DNA of 64,000 nucleotides from Rhizophagus irregularis (lineage: Eukaryota; Glomeromycota; Glomeromycetes; Glomerales; Glomeraceae): positions 3,534,001-3,598,000 of the forward strand of contig NC_089436.1 of the NCBI RefSeq assembly GCF_026210795.1. Direction: 5' to 3'. How positions within the stretch are numbered: the first letter of the stretch is position 1; the number at the start of each line of letters is the position of its first letter. A model generated the notes under the pieces. It searched no databases, had not been told where the DNA came from, and saw nothing but the letters and a program-made list of their open reading frames with translations. The translations under genes were made by a program, and so were the position numbers. Below, piece after piece: positions 11,019 through 22,164 of the stretch.

Positions 11019-12802
11019 TGATATTGTTGGCAAAAAAAAATATTTAGATAATGGACGTTTAGATTTAATTAGTATAAATGTTTTTTATTTTCACATTTTT
11101 TTTATTATTTTGATAACTCGTTATTTACATACTACTTTTTTTAGTTATTTACATTATTAAGAATAAGTTGATATTATGGTCTTTAATTAAGTCAAATAAA
11201 GTTTAATTTGATTACGTACAAATAGGATTGGTCTAGGGTTATTTGTCATTATTCCACATTTCCTTTTGATTTAGATGATTGATATCTTGTGATTTTGATA
11301 AAAAGATAGTTTGTTGTTTCGAGTCATTTTCTGAACAATGACATTTCATTATTTCTATTTCTTTTAATTCAATTATGGGATATAAATTAAATTGGTGTGA
11401 ATTGTTATCGCTCATTTTCAAAATTATAGGATGAAAATAAAGGGTTATTTCTTTGTATATTTATAAATAGCAACAATAAAATTTTCATCAACGGGATGTA
11501 TAATTTTTGATGTAACGATATTTTTTAAATTTTGATCAGAACGTAATTTCGACTATACATATATTTGTAATATTTGTTTTTAATCATAAATTTGGAAAAT
11601 AGAACTGCATAATTTAACTAACGATACCCTTTATTTTATTCATTAATTACCTTACAAAAATAAAAGAATTTGTTCATTTACAATATAAAGTTATATTTAT
11701 ACTAGAAAAGTTAAACTTAAACCACCAAGTATTTTAAATTCTGTTGCTACTGTTGATGCTACTTCTGATACATTTGCCGCTACCACTGTTGTTGTGATTA
11801 TTATGGTTTTAGTTGTTCATATGTTGGTAGAGCTGGAGCTGGAAGAGCTGGACTGCCACTCTGTAATTATATTCTGAGAGCATTTTCCTATATGATTTAA
11901 TGATTCGACTTCTAAATGACACCTCACACATTTATTAGTTAATCCCAAATACTTCGCTTTACTATAAAATATCATAAATCAGTATGTTTGAAGGATTTAA
12001 AGGCTCGTTCACACAACATACTGTTTGTTTTAAATTTGTTATTATTAAGTATTTCAAAATTTTTTAATAAAGAAATGCGCTACTGATCTTTTTATAAAAA
12101 AAAAAGCAACTACGCAAGTATAAAACGTGAAATGCGTTAATCATTTAATGGAGTTATGGGATGATGGGAGTCATGGGAGTCATGCGCCGCACCACATCTA
12201 GCTCAGGCACATGATCCGTGATGTGGCTGTGTTTGACGCAATATAAATAAATTTTTTTTTTCGTGTCAAATACATTTTATTTTTTGGAAACCTTGGAAAC
12301 CTATATTATATATATACTGTCTTTATTTCTTTTTATTATTTTTATTATATATATTATAAGAATAAATATTAATATTTTACGTTTCTTTGAAATTTTTAAA
12401 GTTTGTTTTAGCAAGTACTAAAGTATTTATATATATTAATTTTATATACTTAGACTTTTTTGTATAAATAGCACAAACTTTTATATTTTTAGTTAGGTAA
12501 TAAAATATTAAAACTATTTAAAACTTAAAAAATTTATTTTATTTCTTTTTTACTATACAGTTACTTAAATATTGAAAGTCTGAATTTTTTTGCGAATTTT
12601 TTTTTTTTTTCAAGTTAAATGTTACACAAGATAAAATTGGAGTTGCCGCAGTGCCGGATTACGTGATAAATTCAATCAAAAAAAATATCGACTATTTCAG
12701 ACGTGCTATCTACAACATATAATGAGTCATAGAAGTGACTGGCAAATAATATTTCATATTAAATAATAGAAAAATAACAAATGGTCATTATTCTCTTATT
12801 AT

Positions 12803-12900
12803 CTAGAACGTAGCGAAGGACATTCTATTGTTATGCACTAGATGATTTGGTAGTTAACCCATGTAATATTCCTTCTTTCCTTCCACTTACGTCATCATTT
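12803..12900 (+). repeat. Dispersed repeat, copy 2
   Basis: Matches 3554-3705 (ACGTAGCGAAGGACATTCTA, TTATGCACTAGA, AACCCATGTAATATTCC, CCACTTACGTCATC) with an internal deletion. Confidence 0.7.
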
Positions 12901-13154
12901 TTTTTTTGATTATATATATCTCCTTTTTTGTAACACTGATGCAAAGTATTGATCTTGACATTGTATAACTAGTCTTCTTAATTAGTGGTACTATATAAAC
13001 ATATCAGGATGCGATTACTATATAACTAACAGCAGCTTCAGACTTAATACATTTCCTAGTTTTATTTAATTCTACCAAATATCCAATAAATAAAAAAGAA
13101 ATCTATAAATTAGGTGAGAATAAATATTCAATTAAAGCTCCGCACAAGTCGGAT

Positions 13155-13230
13155 CACGAGACAAAAGTACTTTAAATATATTAGCTTGCGAGACAATATA
13201 TTTTTAAAGTACTTTTGGCCTCATGAGCTG
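13155..13230. repeat. Short inverted repeat
   Basis: AAAAGTACTTTAAATATATT pairs with AATATATTTTTAAAGTACTTTT about 35 bases further on. The outer CGAGAC/GCTCATGAG context is partly symmetric. Possibly a small MITE. Confidence 0.6.
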
Positions 13231-13460
13231 GCTCATGCAGGGTTTTATATAATAAATAAATGTAATTTTAATGTTGATTTAAGGGGAAAAAACCGGTAAA
13301 CAAACTAAATAAATAATGTTAGAAATTTTGTTAAACTTGAAAATTTCTAATTTCTTAAAACATAATATAAAATGGAAATATTGTTGATAATATGTGAAAC
13401 TTGCAAAATGCACTTTTATTGTTAAAAATATTTAGAAATTCAAAAATTTGGTTTTGCCAT

Positions 13461-15714
13461 TTACTGAGTTAGAACATTTAGCAATCCTTGAGATTTTGGG
13501 CACCCATTTTCAATAGCCTTTTCATACCAATAAATAGCTTTTTCTTTACTTTGTTCAGTTCCCTCGCCTTTTTCATATAAAGATGCAAGACTTCTTTGAG
13601 CATTAACATTTCCTCCTTCTGCAGCTAATTCATATAATTCAAATGCCTTTTCTTTATTAATTTCAATTTCAGTTCCTTTACTGTAAATATCTCCAAGTTT
13701 ATATTGAGCATCTATAAATCCTTGATCAGCTGATTTTTTATAAAATACAAATGCTCTCATTTCGTTTTGACCAACACCATTACCATATTGATAGAATTCA
13801 CCTAATTTGTATAATGCATATTTATTGTCATTTTTTGCAGCTTTTTGATACCAATATTTAACCTCATCCAAATTATCTACAATTTCTTCTTCATATTCCT
13901 TATAATCACTATTACCAGCAGCTTCATCATACAATTTAAATCCCTTTTCTTTATTGATTTCAGTTCCAATACCATTTACATAACAATAACCAAGTATAAA
14001 TTTTGCATCCATATCTCCATATTTCGCTGATTTTTTATAATATTCAAATGCTTTAATTTCATTCTTATCTACACCATTTCCTAATTCGTAACATTCACCC
14101 AAATTATGTAGTGCCGTTTTACATCCATTTTCTGCTGCTTTACTAAACCAATAAACAGCCATACTTAAATCTTTTTTTGTTCCAATTCCATAATAATAAT
14201 AATAACCAAGTTCAAATTGAGCATCAGAGTATCCCTTTTCAGCTGATTTTTTAAGATATTCAAAACCTTTAACAATATCTTTTTCAACTCCCTTTCCAAG
14301 TACATAGAAAAAACTTAAATAATAGCATGCTTTTTCACATCCATTTTCTGCTGCTTTGCTATACCAATAACTAGCTTGTTTTAAATCCTTTTCTGTACCA
14401 TTACCATTTTCATATAAAATTCCAAGATTACATTGTGACATATAATGGTCTTTTTCAGCAGCAATTTTATATAATTCAAATGCTTTTTCTCTATAAATTT
14501 TAGTACCAATTCCTTCATCATAACAGTATCCAAGTTCAAACTGGGCATTTAAATATTCTTGATTAGCTGATTTCTTATAATATTCAAACGCTTTGTTTTC
14601 ATCTTTCTCTAAACCATTTTCTCCATTTTTATAGAAATTACCCAAATTATATTGTGCGAATTTATTTCCATTTTCCGCTGCTTTTTTTATACCAGTAAAT
14701 AGACTGTTCCAAATCTTTTTCCATTCCAATTTCATTTTGATAAAAATTACCCAATATATTTTGTGCTGGTGAATACTCTCCTTTAGCTGATTTAAGATAC
14801 CATTCAAAAGCTTTCTTATTATCTTTATTTATTCCTATTCCATTTTGATAACAAATACCCAAATTATATTGAGCGTGTAAATCATCCTCATTAGCAGCTT
14901 TTAAATAACATTCAAATGCTTTCTTTTTATCTTTTGTTACACCAATTCCATTTTGATAACAATAACCTAAATTATTTTGTGCATCAGAATTTCCTCCTTC
15001 TGCTGCCTTTAAATAAAGTTTAAATGCTTTAAACCCATCTTTCTTTTTTTCTATTCCGTATTGATAACAGTAACCTAGATTATTTAATTCCATTAGCTCC
15101 TTCTTATTATCATAATCGTTAAAACTTTTATCTGTTGATTCAAAATATTTCTCCATAGAATTTATTTCATCTTTACATAAATTTATTTCTAATCCATTAA
15201 AATTTTCAAATTAATTATAAGACATTACATGAGTATTTTCCAAAGATTTAAATTCCTTTATGATAATATTTCTTTTATATAAAATATCTTTATAATAATA
15301 AAATGATAATAAATATTTTGAAATAATAATATTAAGTAATTGATAAATAGAAATCAATTTCTTATTATTTTTATCATTTTCATAATTATTAATTGATAAT
15401 AAATATAATTTAAAAGATTTATTTTTATCAATAATAATATCATCATCATCATCATCATCATTATTATTTATACCATACTCATAAAAAAATCCTATCAAAC
15501 TTGAAAACCAATTTTCTTTCTCTTCATGATCTTCCATTAATTTTAAAATTTTTTTAAGATCCTTTTCATTATAATTAAAAAATTCTTTTATCCATTCCAT
15601 TAAAATATTTTCATATTTTGTATAATTCTCTATCTTTATAATTTGTCGATAAAATTCTTTTAAAAATTCTTTTAAGAAATTTTCATCTTCTTTTGAAATT
15701 TTATTTAAGGACAT
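13461..15714 (-). pseudogene. Sel1-repeat protein, third paralogue, two lesions
   Basis: Starts at 15714 (MSLNKIS) with the same N-terminal region as the two + strand paralogues and carries about fifteen Sel1 repeats in roughly 750 codons. The reading is broken twice. An in-frame TAA at 15211-15213 stands where the 7989 paralogue has CAA (Gln) just before FENFNGLEI. Near 14687 a run of seven A (six expected) shifts the frame inside the WYKKAAENG repeat, after which the original frame continues to 13461 (TAA). Apart from these the sequence is conserved, so decay is recent or one or both lesions are sequence errors. It lies opposite in orientation to its two paralogues. Confidence 0.85.
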
Positions 15715-16471
15715 CCTTACTTTTTTTTGAAAAAAAAATAATAATAATAATTTTTTTGTTTGATACTAGCGCAAAAAAGTAAAAAGTTATGGCCAATTGT
15801 TATTTGATTATTTATAAAAATACTTTGTGTTACAGTCACACTAACCTTAAATTTGCGTAGCCTATCGAAATTGTAATTATACTGCATACGCCGTGCATAA
15901 AAATTCTTGGCGTAACATTATGCACTTAAATTTTTTGCCTGAGCCAAGTGCAGATTGCGTACTTAATGAATAATGAGATATGTTCTATATTGATTATAGA
16001 TATTTATTAGTCAAAAGACATCTTTGTCCTAAAGTAAAAATTCAAACAATTCTAGACCCTGTAAAAAATGTCGATCCATTTTTTATATTCCATCTTTTTT
16101 CCGTAAAAGGCTCATATTTCCGGAATTAATAGCCTTATATCACGGAATTTACCAAATTATTTACATTTTCCGTGAATGAATCCGTGAAAGGCTCATTTTT
16201 ACGGAGTTTTTACAGAAATAACGGATAAAATTTTTCAGTTATTTTATGTTTCAATATTTTTCTGATTGGTCTCATAAACTTTTCATCGGCCCTTTGTTAA
16301 TACTGTCAATTGTGACTGATACTTTAGTGCAAGAATTATAATCGTTAAAATCGAAATTGAGGATGACATTATACAATACAAATTTCAAGTGTTAATATAC
16401 AAATTGTTGGATATTATGTTTAATTGTATTTTTATTATAAACAAATAAATAAAAAAATATATTATCATAAT
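15715..16471. other. Spacer
   Basis: No gene seen. 16080-16225 contains repeated CCGTGAAAGGCTCAT / CCGTAAAAGGCTCAT and ACGGA motifs in both orientations, perhaps a decayed repeat element. Confidence 0.45.
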
Positions 16472-17003
16472 GTAACCGGTTAATTAACCGGTTAAAACTC
16501 AATCCTAGTCAGCATTAAAATTCGGCCAGGATTAGCATCAAATATATTTTTAATCCCGGCCAAAATTAGGCCAGACCAAAACTCTAACTAATCGAAACGA
16601 AACTCTAGTTGAAAGACGAAATTCAGGCCAAAATTGTCTGGCCGGCACTATGAATTTCGGCCCACATTATGAATTTTATATAACACAAAAAATTCCACGC
16701 ATGTGTAGATATCTTACCTGGTGGCTAAACTTTTCTGGCCGGCACTGTAAATTTGGCCAGAATTACAAATATTTTAACCGGTTAATTTAATCGATTAATT
16801 TAACCGATTACAGCTGATTTCATAATGTACAGGACACTTGGCAAATTTTTACGCCGAGAGTTGCCTGTTCAGCAAATTGAAAAAATAACGAACACATGAT
16901 TTATGTAATATCACGTGATACACTTTTTTGGATCCAAAGTGTAATTGATTGGTACATTATGAAATCAGCTGTAATTTAACCGGATAATTTAACCGGATAA
17001 TTT
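16472..17003. mobile_element. Decayed element with TTAACCGGTTAA-rich ends
   Basis: The left end has two copies of TAACCGGTTAA. The right end (about 16972-17003) has two inverted AATTTAACCGGATA units, and a third cluster lies at 16772-16806. The interior has repeated GGCCAGAATTA / TGGCCGGCACT motifs. No coding capacity. It is interrupted by the element at 16807-16975. Confidence 0.5.
16807..16975. mobile_element. MITE with perfect 24-bp terminal inverted repeats
   Basis: The left arm begins ATTACAGCTGATTTC and ends CATAATGTAC at 16830. The right arm (16952-16975) is its exact reverse complement, with 121 bp between. Both flanks read AATTTAACCG, so it inserted into the TTAACCGG element and duplicated about 7-9 bp. 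Confidence 0.8.
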
Positions 17004-17534
17004 ATTAGATACAATCTAGTCCATATGCTGTTGCTGCGCCTGCGCATTAAGACGTTCACCGATCTATTTTTCAACCAATCCAACAAATCGTCACGAATCT
17101 ATTATCAAAGTCGTTACGACTTTTAAAAAAATTTTTAATCACATTTATTAAATTTAGTAAACGTAATGTATAATTGTATATCGTGCTTGACTCATTGGGG
17201 AAAAATCGTTATGACAAATTCTTTTTGTTATTTTAAGATAAAGATTAGAAGACAAGACTGTTACAAAAAACTTTAGATACAAATTTCGCGAAACGAAAAT
17301 CTGCTGGCAAATCCTATTTTTAGAATTTGTACTCCACTTCTTTCGATACCCGTAATCCATTAAATTCTTATCTGAATAACGTTGAAGTCTTGATTAGGAA
17401 AGAAGTCTTTGAATGTAAACGCATAAAATTCTGGTTTTTTCCCTAATATTGTTAGATTATGGCTTAATGTTTCATCATCTGAACGTCAGAATTACGTATT
17501 TGTTGTGTATCTGTTGTGTTCGAAATTCGTTGTA

Positions 17535-17711
17535 TCACCAACAATTTTATAATTAAAATTCTACCCACGTGACCGGTGGCGTTTAAAGGAATGTGAAAAA
17601 ATTTTTGGGAGGCAAAAAAAAACAGTCTCTCAGATAAATATAGACAGTGAAAACGCGGTGGGTGATTCCTTTTAGGTCACGTGTGGTAGAAAATTTGTTG
17701 GTGTTATCAGA
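17535..17711. repeat. Imperfect inverted repeat with CACGTGACC cores
   Basis: The left side ATCACCAACAA...TTCTACCCACGTGACC is mirrored by GGTCACGTGTGGTAGAAAATTTGTTGGTG on the right, with an extra AT-rich stretch in the left arm. Likely an old MITE. Confidence 0.5.
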
Positions 17712-18288
17712 TTTTGTGTGTAGTCACGTTATTTGGAGATTTATTGACCTGCATACCGGGGTTTATCGTTTATTGACACTTTTAGTGATGTAATTTGTGG
17801 CTTCTAATTAATATTATTGAAGTCTTCAATTTGAGTTGGATCATCGTGTTAGTATTTATCTTCATTATCTCTGTTGTTAGAAATTTTATGACGTTTATTA
17901 TTATCACCGAAATTATTAGTTGGAGAGCTATAAGTTTCTACTAAAACAATTTATCTTTCAAGTTCTAGGGTAGTGACCTCTTGTGATGACTTTTTTCTTT
18001 TTTGAGGCGTATTTTGAGAGGATTCTTTTTCACTTCTAGTATTGTGACTTTCGGTCGTGTGTTTGACGTAGACATCAATTTAAACCATTTTGAAAATGGC
18101 AATAATCGTTTTTTGTGCGACAATAACTTTTGGAAAAACGGAATATTACACAAACTGCTGATTTATTGTATTACTGTATTGTAATAACGCCCAGTCGCCT
18201 GAACATACCCAAGAACCCAACAGTTTGTATATTTTCGCTTGAAATTGTATTGTGTATTGTTATCCTTTAATTGTCAATATGAAGGGAT

Positions 18289-18690
18289 TAAAAATCATTG
18301 AAGCATACTAATAACGAACTGGCTAGAATTGCTCCATCATTGTCAGTATTCCCACCTTTCACCTGCAAGTGCAAAGATCTGAAAGATAATTCTTCCCTGG
18401 AAATACCCAGAAATCTTATAACTGAACTAAAGGCCCGTCTCAAGACATTCCATTCAATGGAAATGAAGCATCGAAATCGCAATATGTGTGTTCAATACTT
18501 GGTTGCTGGTGCAAACCTATACAAAGGCAAGTTTGAGCTCCGACCAGGTCACAGGGCCCAATGGATATCATGGTCCATTTGATTTTGCAATAGACTTGCT
18601 CCAAACCGCCAAAACTATTGGCGTAACAGAAGTAAAGGATGAAGATTTTTTTAGGGCATTTCTCAGAATGCTGTGCAACTTGAATCTTAA
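18289..18690 (+). pseudogene. Crinkler-type (CRN) effector-like C-terminal fragment
   Basis: The + strand reads a peptide ending YKGKFELRPGH, then after a one-base insertion near 18553 continues PNGYHGPFDFAIDLLQTAK, IGVTEVKDEDFFR and, after another shift near 18660, QNAVQLES. This FDFAID...VTEVK...AQN order is what I recall from Crinkler-like proteins of Rhizophagus. The spaced Asp and Glu-x-Lys recall PD-(D/E)XK nucleases. There is no start region and at least two frameshifts, so the copy is dead. Family naming is from memory, and the nuclease resemblance is inference. Confidence 0.5.
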
Positions 18691-19655
18691 AGGTCTTTTC
18701 TGTATTTATTTTCCTATTGAAAATACACACTATCTCTTTCCAAGTATCATACCCCAATCTTTTTTCCAATTCATCATTAAAGTCAGAGACTTTGACCGGT
18801 TTGACCCTATAACATAATATCCCTTTTCTTTGCAACAACTTTAATATATTTTCAGTTAATGTAAAGGTATTGTCATAACTTCTTCCTTTTGCATTCAATA
18901 TCTGTTCCTTAGTTGTTAAAGTATTGTTTATCCATACATTTCTAGATTTAAATTGATTAAATTCATTATAGAAGTTATCCATGTTATTAGACAAGAAAGC
19001 AAGAAAGAAAAACATTTGAGAGAGTTTTAAGAGACGTATCTAAATAATTATTTGTGTCCATGATATACAGTATAATATATACTTTTCTGAGTATATAATG
19101 GCGAAATCAGTACAGTTACTAAAAAAGTAGTTAGTTAGTATGCGAGAAAAATGATTAATACGGTTTTATCATCGACTATATAATATTAATTCATGCGTGA
19201 ATAATTTACAAACATCTGACAGCACATATTTTTATCTTTCAAACCCGATTGTTTTTATAAATATTAAACTTCATCTTAAACTAATATTGAACCTGCCAAA
19301 GTAAATATGGCTCCCTTTTTTATAATTTAGGTTTCTTAATCCAGAATAATTACATAATCATGAGCGAGGTCCGATGTATTACAACTAATCCAAATAAATG
19401 TTAAAATTTTTATCAATAAGATATGTGTATAAAACTAGTTATTATAAATTTGACTTTAAATTTATTCTCATGTTTTCATCATTTAAAACAAATTAAAAAA
19501 TGGATTTTGTTTACCTAATGTGTATCACTACCTGATCACAAGACGTAAATACGTATTAATTAATCTCTATATTCATTGATAAATAAATGAGTTTATTTTT
19601 TCGACCATTCAAGTAAATTGTACAAGATAGCGATAGGAATGGATGACCTATTATT
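18691..19655. other. Spacer; one doubtful - strand frame
   Basis: A - strand frame (18440-19015, 191 aa) has plausible composition between about 18700 and 18980 (TKEQILNAKGRSYDN; ELEKRLGYDTWKEIV), but its C-terminal half is the antisense of the CRN fragment. I recognise no family. Confidence 0.3.
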
Positions 19656-19986
19656 AGTGTTCCGAAAGGGTTGGGTCAAACCCGGGTTATCGTATTTAGG
19701 GGTCGGGTTGGGGTCGCATGATTTGATGACCCGTAACCCGCATGAACTCGACCCGACCCGTCGAGTCGAGTTATACCTTTACTTTGACCTGGCGACCCGA
19801 ATCTTTTTATTATATTTTTAACTAAAAATTTCAGTTTTTTATATTAAATACAACTTACGGGTCGAACCCGGGTTATCCGAGTCAGAATATAATCAGGTCA
19901 AGTCAAATCCGAGTCGTTACTTTTACACTCGGGTCGAGTTCGAATACACCTCAAAACCCGACCCGACTCGACCCTTTCGGAACACT
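19656..19986. mobile_element. 331-bp GC-rich MITE with 10-bp target duplication
   Basis: The ends are AGTGTTCCGAAAGGGTTGGG and the inverted ACCCTTTCGGAACACT. The flanks carry the identical 10-mer ACCTATTATT at 19646-19655 and 19987-19996. The interior is full of ACCCGACCCG / GGGTCGGGT motifs, giving a GC-rich island in AT-rich DNA. No coding capacity. Target duplications of 8-10 bp fit hAT- or MULE-type transposases; which one is unknown. Confidence 0.88.
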
Positions 19987-20036
19987 ACCTATTATTTATA
20001 TCAAATACTGTTGACATAAAGCAGATATGAATAGTA

Positions 20037-21546
20037 TGGCGCGCCGACGTGGACAGATTGGTATTTTTTTAATACCAACTTCCACTATTTAAATAATACC
20101 AGCTCATGTATTTTAATATTACTGCAAGTGGCAGATTTTTGTCTAAAATGGCAATTTCTTTTTGCATTATTAGACAGATTCATATTTATTTATTACGAAC
20201 TTTCTCTAATTAAATATTACCAACTCTAGTAATTTTAAAATTGGCAGATCTTTTTTTCTTCAATAGACAGATTTATATTTTTTATTATCCCCTTTTTTTA
20301 TTAGCAGATCTTTTTTCTTTACCAGACAGATTTATATTTTTTATTATTAGCTCTGACGATCATTTTTATTCATTAGCAGATCTGCTAAATCTCACCGCAG
20401 GTGATTTCACCGGTCAAATTATAATTCCAGCCAAATTCAATTGTGTAACCTAATAAAAAAGTTTTTGATTTTTTTAGTTACAATGTGGTATAAATATTGC
20501 ACTAATAGATCCGGAAGATACCCGTTTATAAGTAAATATGCAGTTAAATTTTGTGTATCCTCACTGAATAAATCACTTTACTTAAGAAATCTATTTCGTA
20601 ATGGTCAAAAGTGGTCTATTTGACCTTAAAAGTGGCAAACGTGACCATCAGCTACCTTAATTGATGGTCAAAAGTGGTCTATTTGACCCTAAAAAGTGGT
20701 CATATAGCACATAGAAATTTTTCGAAAATTTCTGTTTGGTTATACTAATAATTGGTAGTTAAAGGCGAGGGCATATTTGACCACTTTTGACCATCAATTA
20801 AGGCAGCTGATGGCCACGTTTGACCACTTTTAACCATCAATTAAGGTAGCTGATGGTTACATTTGACCACCAAATAGACTACTTTTGACCATCAATTAAG
20901 GCAACTGATGGTCATTTGACCACTTTTAACCATCAATAAGGTCAAGTTTGACCACTTTTAAGGTCAAATAGACCACTTTTGACCATTACGAAATAGATTT
21001 TTTAAGTAAAGTGATTTATTCAGTGAGGCTACACAAAATTTAACTGCATATTTGATTAGAAACGGGCATCTTCCGAACTCATTGGTGCAATTTTTATACC
21101 ACATTGTTACTAAAAAAGTCAAAACTTTTTATTAGGTTACACAATTAACTCCAGCTGGAATTATAATTTGGCCGGAATAAAATCACCTGCGGTAAGGATC
21201 ACCTGCGGTGAGATTTAGCGAATAAAAATGATCGTCAGAGCTAATAATAAAAAATACAAATCTGTCTATTAAAGAAAAAAGATCTTCTAATGAAAAAAGG
21301 AGGCAATAAAAAAATATGAATCTGTCTATTAAAGAAAAAAGATCTACTAATTTTAAAATTACAAGAGTTGGTAATATTTAATTAGAGAAATTTGGTATTA
21401 AACAAATACAAATCTGTCTAATAATATAAAAAGGAATTGCCATTTTAGGCAAATTCAGTAATTTTAAAATACAAGTGCTAGTATTATTTTAAATAGCAGG
21501 AGTTGGTATTAATAAAATACCAATCTGTCCACATCGGCGCGCCATA
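20037..21546. mobile_element. 1.5-kb foldback element with TGGCGCGCC ends
   Basis: The left end TGGCGCGCCGACGTGGACAG is mirrored by CTGTCCACATCGGCGCGCCA on the right. The octamer GAATAGTA flanks at 20029-20036 and 21547-21554 (or GAATAG if the terminal TA belongs to the element). The arms remain complementary over most of 20037-20700 and 20790-21546: GACAGATTTATATTTTTTAT units, CTGACGATCATTTTTATT, CACCGCAGGTGA, CCTAATAAAAA and CGTAATGGTCAAAAGTGG all recur inverted. The middle has tandem AGTGGTCTATTTGACC repeats. No transposase. A partial copy lies at 5345-5605. Confidence 0.9.
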
Positions 21547-21947
21547 GAATAGTAATGTTCCTAAGGCAATTATATACTAGCACAATGTTATGAAAATTCA
21601 CGTGACTTTTTCATCACCGGTGTACACGGAAATTTTAGTAACAAAATCCAATTGTGTGCCAAACTTAATTTCAGTCAAATTGCGTAATGCCGGCCATTTC
21701 GTGATATCTTATTTGCAGTTTAAGTTTGGTACGATAGTTTCATACGATTATTGTTTAATCAACCGCAATTAATAATGCAATGTTAAAGATATTTTTATTT
21801 TTTTTTTATAAATGTTAAAAAAATCGATGTGAAAATTTCATGATTTATCACCATTACCATTGTAATTTTGAAGTAAAAAATAAATAAGTAAATAAAAAAT
21901 ATTATTAATTCAGAAAAAAACATCATATCTCCTTTATAGTACAAATT

Positions 21948-22164
21948 CCGGGCAAAAAAAAAATTTAGATTCTCGTGACTCGACCGGGTCAGTTTTTCGA
22001 AAAATGGAAATTTTTTTTATTATAGTAAAAATTTTTATCACGTGATTTTAAGTTTTTGGCCAATGTGCGTAAAAAAATTTTACATATATAAAAAAAAATG
22101 GCGGCCGGCCGAGTCATTTAAAAATTTTATGTCACGAGAATCTAAAAATTTTTTTTTTGCCCGG
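21948..22164. mobile_element. 217-bp MITE with CCGGGCAAAAA ends
   Basis: The left end CCGGGCAAAAAAAAAATTTA followed by GATTCTCGTGAC is mirrored by GTCACGAGAATC and then TTTTTTTTTTGCCCGG. No clear target duplication. The interior GACCGGGTCAGTTTT resembles the element at 48553-48739. Confidence 0.75.

Larger units (their letters stand above)
11019..13460. other. Spacer with weak coding-like traces
   Basis: No firm gene. On the - strand, 11239-11421 reads as a 60-residue protein-like frame (MKMSDNNSHQFNL...). 11700-11880 reads as Ala/Pro/Thr-rich peptides (SGSPALPAPALP; VSEVASTVATEFKILGG) in two frames. These may be remnants of one gene, but I cannot name it. A second dispersed-repeat copy and a hairpin are listed separately. 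Confidence 0.4.

Noticed and set aside
18440-19015. 191-codon - strand frame
   Set aside because: Its C-terminal half is antisense to the CRN fragment and it matches no family I know.
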